From: Erodium maritimum
Taxonomy: Eukaryota; Streptophyta; Magnoliopsida; Geraniales; Geraniaceae
Reading direction: 5' to 3'
Length of the DNA stretch: 64,000 bases
NCBI GenBank assembly: GCA_963921825.1
Contig: OY997588.1
Location: 128,929,203-128,993,202 of the forward strand
Of this stretch, positions 10,785-19,903 are shown piece after piece; within the stretch, counting starts at the first letter, position 1; every line of letters begins with the position of its first letter. The notes under the pieces are model-generated. The model had not been told where the DNA came from, searched no databases, and worked only from the letters and a program-made list of their open reading frames with translations. Both the position numbers and the translations under genes were made by a program.

Positions 10785-11310
10785 ATTGGACCTTGTTTTA
10801 TTTTGCTATATTCTGAGCTTTGACTCGCAACATCGGTTTTGGATCTTGTTTTATCGAAATTATTTGGTCGGAACTAAATTTGGAGATTTATATTTGTTTC
10901 ACTTTACTTTTACCGTTATTATTTAATTGTTATTTTAATTCACGTCTCGAGTCCGGTCAAAACCGGATTTGGGGCGTGACACTCACGAGCGGCTCTGGTC
11001 CTACCGCCGAGGTTCTCCTCACGGCGTAATGTGTTTTCTCAAAGAGGACCCCATGCAATCGTCGACTGCCTGTCATTCTTCCTCCCTTCGATACTTTCTG
11101 CTCCGCCCCTTTACTGGTGGAGAAGACCATCGCTGGTCCTTCCTGAATCCGTTCACCCTCATGCACCGGTGAAGGAACGACAGGTGATCGCGGAGACGAA
11201 GAGGGCGGGGGCCATGAACGAAAGATACTTATCGTACGAGTACCGCCGACGCCGCTCGGGGCATGAGTGCTGCTAAAACACGAGGAACTAATCCCTGCTG
11301 CCGCCTCCAT

Positions 11311-11465
11311 GGATCTCAAAGCCTAATTCTGTTTGAGAGAGAAGGCTGCGTTAGGTTCTTTTTTAAAAAGGTATATAATAGTGAACTAACAATATTCTTA
11401 AGTGTAATTGCTTCTCAAAATTATACAAGAAGCTACACATCAATGCTAAGGTAAATAGGTGGGCG
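11311..11465. other. Short unassigned spacer
   Basis: AT-rich DNA between the split ORF start and the first foldback of the cluster. Just upstream of the ATG at 11310, read on the minus strand, is a TCTCTCAAACAGAATTAGG-like leader. Nothing else is recognised. The last ten bases are the left target duplication of the next element. Confidence 0.3.
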
Positions 11466-12875
11466 GAGGAAAAATCAAATAGAAACCACTCCTTAACATA
11501 AAAACTGTGTGAACCAATCCAAGTCATTCATTTTAAGAATGGATGGATGAGATGCAATTGAGTTGTTGACCGCAAAAAAACAACACTTTTTAGTAAGTGA
11601 TAAGGGCATTTTAGTAAAACCATCATATTTTTTTTATTATCAATTCACTTATTTAATTTTTCCCGCTTTGTTTGAATTCCGATTGGCTTCAAACTTGCGC
11701 CATTAGTTTTGTTTTTTCAAGGACTTTCTATCAAGATAATCATGAATATATTTTGAAGCACGAAAAAAAATTATTTCGGGGCTGATTTAAAAAAAAGTTA
11801 AGTCTGAGTAATTTTTATCAACACTATACGTTGGGTTTATCAACACTATACACTGGGTTTATCAACACTATACATTGAGTTTATCAACACTGAACACTAG
11901 TTTTATCACCTCATTTTCCAAAATCGAACATGATTTTTATCACATCATCACATGTTTTTTTATGAACACTGAGCACTAGTTTTATCAACACTAAACACTA
12001 TGTTTATCATTAAATTACATGTGTTTTTATCATCCCATCACATGTTTTTTTTTATCAACACTAAACTCTAGTTTATCACCTTTATTTTGGGGCTGATTTT
12101 TAAAAAAAATTAAGTCTGGGTAATTTTTATCAACAATATACACTTGGTTTATCAACACTATACACTGGGTTCATCAACACTGAACATTAGTTTTATCACC
12201 TCATTTTCCAAAATCGAACATGATTTTTATCACATCATCACATGTTTTTTATGAACACTAAGCACTAGTTTTATCAACACTAAACACTATGTTTATCATT
12301 AAATTACATGTGTTTTTATCATCCCATCACATGTTTTTTATCAACACTAAACTCTAGTTTATCACCCTTATTTTTAATTGAGCATAATTTTTGTCACCTT
12401 ATTATTTGTTTGTTATTACCCCAGTACATGTTTTTTTATCAACATTTAGCACTAGTTTGATACCCCGATATAAAAAATTTATTAGTGAAGATTTATCAAC
12501 ACTCAACATTGTTTTTATCACCCCAATATAACTTTTTATTTTCGTGCTTCAAAATATATTCATGACTGATCTTGACTTAAAGCCCTTGGAAAAAGAAAAA
12601 TATTGACGCAAGTTTGAACCTAATCGGAGTTCAAACGAATCGGGAAATATTAAATTAGTGAATTGGTTAAGAAAAAAATGGACACTTGTCCACATGGCAC
12701 CATGCTATTACAATTATGCCCTTGCTCGTGTGAGAAATGATGAAAGTGGCGTGAATGTGGGTGGAATTGGGGTGATGATGTGACATCATGGTGAATGTTA
12801 GATTTTAGGTGTGTGTGGCTTGGATTGGTTCACACAGTTTTTAGGATAAGAAGAGTTTCAAGCAGATTTCTCCTC
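11466..12875. mobile_element. Mutator-like foldback with internal 300-bp duplication
   Basis: The ends are inverted repeats: GAGGAAAAATC at 11466 against GAGGAGAAATC read inverted at 12875. Both are followed by a shared block, TAAAAACTGTGTGAACCAAT. Flanking copies TAGGTGGGCG (11456-11465) and TAGGTGGCG (12876-12884) fit a 9-bp target duplication with one added G. The inverted arms extend roughly 300 bp. Inside, a unit starting GGGGCTGATTT occurs twice in direct order (about 11778 and 12089), each rich in TTATCAACACTA motifs. No transposase is present. Confidence 0.8.
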
Positions 12876-12946
12876 TAGGTGGCGACAGGTGAATTTGTAA
12901 TGCAAGATAGAATGCTTTAGGATATAATTGGTCGGTGTTCTTTTAA

Positions 12947-13702
12947 GGGAAAATTTCATTTTGATACCTTGGTAAATTTTTATTTACAATTTAATACCTT
13001 AACTTGTTATTTTGCATTTTAATACCTTGGATGAAAGGTCCAAAATACCCCTTGAGACCAATCAAAATTTCAAAACCTACCACAAAAAATCAATTTTTTT
13101 TATATATTTAAAAAATAGATTATATTCCAAAAAATATTTAAAAAAAATCAGATTTTCTATATTTAAAAATAAATTTTCATATATTTCAAAAATCATATTT
13201 TTATATAATTCAAAACATCAGTTTTTATATATTTTAAAAATCATATTTTTATATAATTCAAAAAATAAAATTTATACATTTGAACAAAAATCAGATTTCT
13301 GTATAATTAATATTTTATATACTTCACATATTTATGAATAATAATTTTTTAGAATTAATTCTTATACATAATTATTTTACATGTTTACAAATAAAGAAAA
13401 AAATCAATAATTTTTTTAAATTAGTATTATTTTATTTTATTTTTTATTTAATTTATTCTTAAATTTCATAAAAATACCCTAATTTTTTTCAGATGTCAAA
13501 GGTTGAAGGGTGTTTTGGTATTTTAAAAAAAGAAAGACCATGTGCAAAGCACATGACAATTTTCCATCCATTTTGGATGAAAAGTTAACGGTTGGGTATG
13601 AAATTGAAAATAATAATTTGTCAGGATATTAAAATGCAAAAAAAACTAGAGTATTAAAATACAAATAAAAAGTTTGACAGAGTATTAAAATAAAAATTTC
13701 CC
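12947..13702. mobile_element. Mutator-like foldback, 756 bp
   Basis: A perfect 9-bp duplication TTCTTTTAA flanks it (12938-12946 and 13703-13711). The ends are inverted: GGGAAAATTTCATTTTGATA at the left, and GGGAAATTTTTATTTTAATA read inverted at the right. The interior is strongly AT-rich with degenerate inverted arms. It belongs to the same end-sequence family as the elements at 13906, 43219 and 1254. It has no coding capacity; a 109-codon open frame inside it is an artefact of AT-rich sequence. Confidence 0.88.
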
Positions 13703-13905
13703 TTCTTTTAATCAACTTCTTCCGTTTTATTTTATCTCCCTCCTTGAGACTTTTATCCTCTACTTTTTCTGAGCTCTAATTTTTGTCATTTATTTCTCTC
13801 ACTTATTATATCTGTCATGGTTTATGGTTCGGAGTTTGTTACTTTCTTTTTAAAGTCTTTAGATTGGAAAAATTAATTTTGAACAATTGGAAAGAATTTT
13901 TTTAA

Positions 13906-15249
13906 GGGAAAATTTCATTTTACCACCCTGTCAAACATTTAACTTCAGTTTAATACCCTGGCATAAATTTTTATCAGTTTCATACCCTAAGCAAACTTTT
14001 AATTTCACTTTCATACCCAGCCGGGTAAAATGTCCAAAATACCCCTAACTATTACTCAAATTTTCATCTCATGCCACTGACTCAGAATTTGAAAAGAAGT
14101 GAAATGACAATAATACCCTTCATTGTTTAGGGTGTTAAACTGAAAATTTCAATAATTTTAAAACAAAATCAGTTTTTTTTATAAATTCATTTTTTAATTT
14201 CAAAAAATCATACTTTAATTTTAAAAATACATAAAAAAAAGTTTTTTTATATAAAAATATTTTTTTTATTAAAAACAGTTTTTATATAAAAAATTAATTT
14301 TATTTTAAAAAAAAACAGACGCGTCTTCTCCGGCTGGTCTCCGGCTGGTCTCCGGCCACCCCTCCTCCGCCGGCGTCGTCCCCGACCCCTCCCACCTCGC
14401 CGGCGTCGTCCCCGACCTCCTCCCTCAAAGCACTGCCACGATTTGAACCAGTTCAGATCTGAACTGGTTCAGATCTGAACTGGTTCACGATGTATTCGAT
14501 CTGAAATCGGACTGGTTCCCGACGTCGTCCCCGGCCACCACCACTTCGCCGGCGTCGTCCCCGAGCTCCTCCCTCAAACCACGCCGGAGATTCAGAGCTC
14601 CTCCCTCAAACCACGCCGGAATCGGACTGGTTCAGATCTGAATCGATTTGGTTCAGATCTGAACCAAATCAGATCTGAACCCTAAACCCAAATCAGATCT
14701 GAATCTCCGGCGTGGTTTGAGGGAGGAGCTCAGGGACGACGCCGGCGAAGTGGTGGTGGCTGGGGACGACGCCGGCGGAGGAGAGGTGGCCGGAGACCAC
14801 GCCGGAGAAGAAGGAAGTCGCGAGCAGCTCCAGTTTTTTTTTAATATAAATAAAATTAATTTTTTAAAAAAATAAAACTGTTTTTAATAAAAAAAATATT
14901 TTTATATAAAAAAATTGATTTTATGTATTTTTAAAATTAAAATCTGATTTTTTTGAAATTTAAAAATGAATTTGTAAAAAAAACTGATTTTGTTTTAAAA
15001 TTATTGAAATTTTCAGTTTAACACCCTAAACAGTGAAGGGTATTATTGTCATTTCACTTCTTTTCAAATTCTGAGTCAGTGACATGAGATGAAAATTTGA
15101 GTAATAGTTAGGGGTATTTTGGACATTTTACCCGGCTGGGTATGAAAGTGAAATTAAAAGTTTGTCAGGGTATAAAACTGATAAAAATTTATGTCAGGGT
15201 ATTAAACTGAAGTTAAATGTTTGACAGGGTGGTAAAATGAAATTTTCCC
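13906..15249. mobile_element. Mutator-like foldback with very similar arms
   Basis: A perfect 9-bp duplication TTTTTTTAA flanks it (13897-13905 and 15250-15258). The first and last 400 or so bases are almost exact inverted copies, beginning GGGAAAATTTCATTTTACCA. The core (about 14320-14830) is GC-rich and itself partly inverted. High arm similarity means either recent insertion or continuing arm correction. A transcript across it would form a long hairpin, a plausible small-RNA source. There is no transposase. Confidence 0.92.
14320..14830. repeat. GC-rich inverted core of the foldback
   Basis: The left half has CCGGCGTCGTCCCCGACC-like units and the right half their inverse (GGGGACGACGCCGGCG). 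The centre contains several CAGATCTGAACTGGTTCAGA-type palindromes. Base composition differs sharply from the AT-rich arms, which suggests captured coding DNA that was later duplicated in inverse orientation. No complete frame remains. Confidence 0.65.
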
Positions 15250-15258
15250 TTTTTTTAA

Positions 15259-16298
15259 AACAGGTATAAAGTTTGGGTGAGGGTATGTGGATGTGTGTGG
15301 CTCAAAAGGGATTATAGGCATGGCTCAAACAAATCCAAAAACAATGTTTTATAATATTTCAAAAAGTGGACTGAATGGTTAACTTGTTTAGAATAGTCAC
15401 TTTTTTGTTACAACAAATTTGCACCCGTGAACCCATTCCTACTTTCTAAGTAGCTTTCTTTCTTTTGCATCTATCCACATAAACTAACAATCAATGGAAG
15501 ATGCAATGATTCTTATTTCAAAATCAAAAGATAAGGTAAGCATTTTGAACTGAATGAGCTGCTATCTTAATAACTTGTATCTAACTAGGTTGACAACATA
15601 CATTCCAACAAAAAGCAAATTGTTCAAGTCAAAGAAAGAAACTGGCAGATCCAAAACTCCTCTGATATAGTCATAGATTGAGAGTTAGCTCATTGATTGG
15701 CGGAAGAATCCTATTATCAGCCTCTTCCATCGTCAATAATTGATCTGTTTGTTTCTGATGTGCCCCTCAACATAACTCTTTTGTCATCATGGAAAATGAA
15801 GATGAGGTTTGGACACAAAACATGTTTCTTGTCTGTTGCAGATTCATGCTATGGAGTTATGTTGAGTGCCATGACACAGACAACTTTGTCACCTTCAAAG
15901 AGACTGGGGACATGTAAAATCACTACATGTTTTGGATTTGTAACTCTTGTTTCTCCAAAAACCTTACATTATTACATTAAGATATCTTAGGTTGTCTCCA
16001 TAAGTTGTGTTTTCTGGTTACAATCTCACTGATTACTACAAACAATGAATAATTAAGTGAGTTTAATATATCTCTATCCTCCAATATTTATTGATTACTA
16101 TAGCTTGGTAGTACAAAGGAGGAAAATACAATTAACAAAAATGAACTTATTATGATGAACAACAAGAAACAAATGGTCTGTAATGAGTGCAGAAAGATAA
16201 GAGTTTCTTTCATGTACTAACACAAACCCAACAGAGCATCTCCATAGCAGGCTTCCTCTAGTACCTTAATGGCTGCTTCTGGCTCCTCTGTCAGACTC
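15259..16298. other. 3' intergenic region of ZAR1 homologue
   Basis: AT-rich DNA downstream of the kinase gene, which is transcribed toward it. It should include the 3' UTR and polyadenylation region of that gene. A plus-strand open frame at about 15697-15990 lacks an ATG start at its proposed beginning and resembles nothing I know. No other gene is called. Confidence 0.5.
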
Positions 16299-18532
16299 TC
16301 AGCAACTGGATACATCCAATCTGTTCAGAACATCAGAGACATACCTCATAGTAGGTCTTCTTTCAGGACTGCTACTTACACAAGCCATTGCAATCTTTAT
16401 AACTGCTACCATCTCCTCCTCCTTATCTGCTTCTTGAGCTAAAAATGGGTCTAAAACATCACAAAGTGGCTTCTTTTCTTCAATGCAGAGCTCAATCCAA
16501 TGAACTAGATCCATTTCAGTGCTGCCCACTTGAACTACAGGCATCCTTCCAGTAATTAGTTCCAGTAAGATTACCCCGAATGAGTAAATGTCCCACTTTT
16601 GCGACGGTTTCACCATTTTTAATGCTTCTGGAGCTTGATAGTAAGTTCCCAAGTTGATGGATGGAGAGACTATAGAAACTTCTGATGGTGCAGCACTCTG
16701 TTGTAGCCTTTCATGTGGCTTCTCGGACCCCATTCTGTTGGATTGGACGGTGGGGGATCCTCCAGCAATATTAGCAAGGCGTCCAAGTCCAAAATCTGAA
16801 ATCTGAGGCTCCATGTTCTGTCCAAGCAGTATGTTGCTTGGCTTCAAATCTCCATGGACATATTTCTTGGGGCTGAACTCATGGAGATAGACTAGGCCTT
16901 TGGAAATTCCCTTCATGATTTTCAATCTCACAGACCATGACATTGGTGTGAATGATACCACTCCTGCCTTCCCTGATAACAGTTATGGAACCCCACATTC
17001 AAAATCAACATGAACTATGATCAATAACAAATAAAATTAGTGTAAGGTAGGTGAAACATACCATGAATTGCAGCTGCAAGGTTCCCATTGGGCATGTAAT
17101 CATAGATGAGCAGCTTCTCATCAATAGACCAATAATAGGCTCTAAGAGTAGCAATATTAGGATGTCTAAGCTTCCCAACTGCTTCAACCTCTGCCTGAAA
17201 TTCCTTAACCCTTTGAGACCCCCCTTCTCCTAGTCTTCTAACAGCTAAGGTAAGGCCATCTTCAAGCACAACTTTGTACACAATACCAATTCCACTCTTC
17301 CCAAGAACAAAAGCGGATGCCTTGAGCAGCTCATCCAGATCAAAACCCACCTGTGTATCCAGCGGGACAAGATCATATTGCTCCACATTTTCTGATAGAC
17401 TGTCCGATTCAGCTTTCCTGAAGCACAGAAAGTCATGTCTTCCCTTCTTGAAACCATAACGATTTTCATCCTTCTTCTTACCACAACCCCAAATTCTTGA
17501 ATAGCAAAACGAGAACAGCAACCCAACAAGGCAAATTCCAATCACATCACCCACTATTATAGCAGCAACAGCAGCATTACTTAGCCCTCTTCCTTTCCCA
17601 CTCGAGTTACTCGGAAGAAAGGGGTTTGAGGAAGGTGGGCTTGCACCAGGAGTATCTGGAGGGCAGGGGTTCTTCAATGGAGGGCCACAGAGGCCAAGGT
17701 TCCCTATAAATGCAGTTGGTCCTCTATTCATCAGAGCACCAATCTGGGGTATTGGACCGCTTAGATTGTTATAAGTGAGGTCAATATAAACCTTCTCAGG
17801 AAGATTTCCAAGGCTAGCTGGGATGGAACCACTAAGTAGATTATGAGACAAATCAACAGTTCCTTGTAAGCTAGACAGATTCCCCATGTCACTAGGAATT
17901 GGACCATTAAATTTATTGAAGGAAAGGTTAAGCTTTGCCAGAGAAAGCAAACCGTTTCCAAGCCCATCTGGAAGAGAGCCTGAGAAATTGTTTTGACTGA
18001 GATCAAGGGCTCTAAGCCTCTTGCATTGGACAATTGAAGAGGGTATTGACCCATTGAAGAAATTTTGTGACAAATCTAAGGCTTGGAGGTAACTGAGCTT
18101 GCCAATCTCGTTTGGCACAGACCCAGAAAAGGAATTACCATAAAGGACCAAACTTTGCAACCCCCGAGCCTGAAAGAGCTCAACAGGCAAGCTCCCCAAA
18201 AGTTTATTGTTCCTCAAATTCAGGTGGCGGAGCTGAGAGAGAGATCCAAGGGAGGGAGGAAGACGCCCGTTGAGCTGCTTCCTGGGAATGCTGACAGAAA
18301 CAACCATCTGATCCTTGCATGTAACTCCATTCCATGAACAAGGGTTCATATCAGAAGAGTTCCAGTTGCTGAGAGACCCTTCCGGGTCCTCTGCAATGGC
18401 CTGCTTGAATGACAGAAGGGCATGGCCTTCCCCATTCAGAGCACCCACAAGACCATGAGAGTTGCAGAGAAGCAAAATCAACAACACCACAGGAAACATA
18501 GCCAGAGACCGGTGGAGAAAAAGGGGCAACAT
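16299..18532 (-). CDS. ZAR1: LRR receptor-like kinase, ZAR1-type
   Basis: Two exons, 18532-17062 and 16972-16299, give 714 aa; the intron has GT-AG ends and the join falls in a Gly codon after residue 490. In order: signal peptide (1-31), LRR N-terminal cap with paired Cys (about 37-72), leucine-rich repeats (about 85-265), membrane helix (319-345), cytoplasmic kinase (about 405-710). The glycine loop is present ([10 protein letters not shown], 411-420). The usual VAIK lysine is Arg (432), and HRD is replaced by HGD (530-532), while DFG is kept (550-552). Arabidopsis ZAR1 has these features and nearly the same length; it acts at the plasma membrane in asymmetric division of the zygote, with calmodulin and G-protein links. 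Orthology is inferred from close similarity recalled from memory. Confidence 0.95.
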
Positions 18533-18660
18533 AGTAAGTGGAGACTCAAAAAAGGGTTTACCTTCCCGTAAGAAGGAGAGGCAGGTGATGAAGAAGAAAG
18601 CTCGGAAAGAGGGAATGGAGGAGAGTGCACAGACAGTAACGGACTAGTTGAGGAATGGGT
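18533..18660 (-). promoter_or_regulatory. 5' UTR/promoter-proximal region of ZAR1 homologue
   Basis: Read on the minus strand, a CT-rich leader precedes the ATG at 18532, with CTCCTCCATTCCCTC-like tracts typical of plant 5' UTRs. A transposon-derived TRIM array begins only about 300 bp upstream of the start codon. No clear TATA box could be fixed. Confidence 0.45.
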
Positions 18661-18834
18661 AGGGGTTGAGGCTAGAAAGACATTGGAAAAAGGACAAATT
18701 TACATAAGAAAAATGAAAATCAAGTGTAAAAAGAAAAAGAGAAAAGTTGCCAATTCCTGCTACTTCCACGGTAATAAATCGATAATGATATAGTGCTCTC
18801 GTATCAATTATCATGATATTTTGGGTAGATGTCA

Positions 18835-19603
18835 TTGAATATCATTATAATCGAGTTTTCAATTATCAGCTTGAGCTTGGTCCTCTAATATGGTATCAAA
18901 ACTTGGCACTTCACGGACCCGGGTTCAAACCACACTCTCTACAAAATTCTATTTCTTCTCTATTTATTAGATTTATCCAAAATGAGTCAGCCCTTATCAT
19001 TCTTCTTAATGGGCTCTCCAACTATCTCTTAATGAGTTATCTTCAAATCTCCTCTTAATGGGCTCCCCTACTATCTCTTAATGGGCTATCTTCAAATCTC
19101 CTCTCAATGGGCTCCCCAACTATCTCTTAATGGGCTATCCTCCTCAAATCTTCTCATCGGGCTTCCTACCTACCTCCTAATGGGCTATCCTCAGATCCAC
19201 CTCCAAGCCCGTAAACGGGCTTGTCCGTGAGGGCGCGTGTTAGATATATATATATATATATAATTGAGCCTTCAACTATCAGCTTAAGCTTTTAGTTGAG
19301 TTGGTTCTCTAATATAGTATCAGAGTCTGACACTTCACGGACCCGGGTTCAAAACCCCACTCTCTACAAAATTTCTATTTCTTCTCTATTTATCAAATTT
19401 GACAAAAATGAAATTTCTATTTCTTCTCTATTTATCAAAATTGTCCCAAATGGGTCAGCCCTTATCATTCTTCTCAATGGGATCATCTCCTCTTCTAAAT
19501 AATTCACCTCCAAACCCGTAAACGAGCTTGTCCGTGAGGGCGCGTGTTAGAATATAACTATAATTGGGCATTCAACTATCAACTTGAGCTTTTAGTTGAG
19601 TTG
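18835..19603 (+). mobile_element. Tandem TRIM-like miniature LTR retroelement
   Basis: Three short LTR copies (about 18835-18890, 19238-19314, 19545-19603) alternate with two internal regions. The LTRs start TGTTAGA and end TCTCTAATA. The base after each complete LTR opens a primer-binding-like site: TGGTATCAAA at 18891 and TAGTATCAGAG at 19315, close to the TGGTATCAGAGC used with initiator tRNA-Met. A purine-rich GTGAGGGCGCG precedes LTR copies two and three. Internal regions are about 350 and 230 bp with no coding capacity. LTR-internal-LTR-internal-LTR order points to unequal recombination. The last LTR is truncated. Confidence 0.75.
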
Positions 19604-19898
19604 TGTGAGCTCACCTCCTCTCCAAGCATCTAATTTTTATTCCACCTTTCTTATACACAAGATAACCATTTGTCCAAGATTGTTTGAGCGATTTAATTGA
19701 GTCCAAAATGTTCTAGTCGTTTTTTTACTGAAAGTTGCGACTTGTACTAATTATCAAAAATAACGATATATTGGAGTGCATCAGGGAGAGCCTCTGATCA
19801 CTGAAGAACGGATATAGAATGAGCTTCCTGACTAACTAATGGATAACTTTATTCTTTTGTAGATGTTTATAAACTACATTTAATCTTTTATCTAGAAA
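19604..19898. other. Unassigned AT-rich spacer
   Basis: Nothing recognisable lies between the TRIM array and the solo LTR. The last part adjoins the GTTTT target duplication at 19899-19903. Confidence 0.4.
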
Positions 19899-19903
19899 GT
19901 TTT

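Larger units (their letters stand above)
6005..10981 (+). mobile_element. Solo LTR (type A), split by a second solo LTR
   Basis: It starts TGTAAGAACC at 6005, ends GGGGCGTGACA at 10981, and is flanked by a perfect 5-bp duplication CTCAC (6000-6004 and 10982-10986). Without the nested LTR it is about 2.98 kb. No primer-binding site, gag-pol or second LTR adjoins it, so it is a solo LTR left by recombination. It holds a hairpin array (6905-7040) and a 67-bp tandem array (7909-8175). The terminal motif CGGATTTGGGGCGTGACA is shared with the LTR ends at 10784, 22634 and 56618. Very long LTRs suggest the Tat group of Ty3/gypsy, but no protein is present to confirm it. Confidence 0.88.
5765..11310 (-). 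pseudogene. Unknown ORF split by a solo LTR (in frame across the empty site)
   Basis: A minus-strand frame starts with ATG at 11310 and runs to the LTR end at 10981. Removing the LTR and one copy of the 5-bp target duplication, the same frame continues from 5999 to a stop at 5765-5767, giving 188 codons. The N-terminal third is rich in Ser, Pro and Ala, and the C-terminal part has an acidic patch with alternating Glu and Thr near residues 148-158. I do not recognise the protein. A shorter plus-strand frame also crosses the site, so coding status is uncertain. If it was a gene, the roughly 5-kb insertion will have broken it. Confidence 0.45.

Noticed and set aside
13012..13341. 109-codon ORF in AT-rich DNA
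   Set aside because: It lies wholly inside the 756-bp foldback, and its Lys/Phe/Ile composition reflects A/T runs.
15697..15990. 97-codon ORF downstream of the kinase gene
   Set aside because: No ATG at its start, no known domain, no splice partners.
17245..17541. Alternative frames within the ZAR1 coding exon
   Set aside because: They are shadows of the LRR kinase frame, which is supported across both exons.
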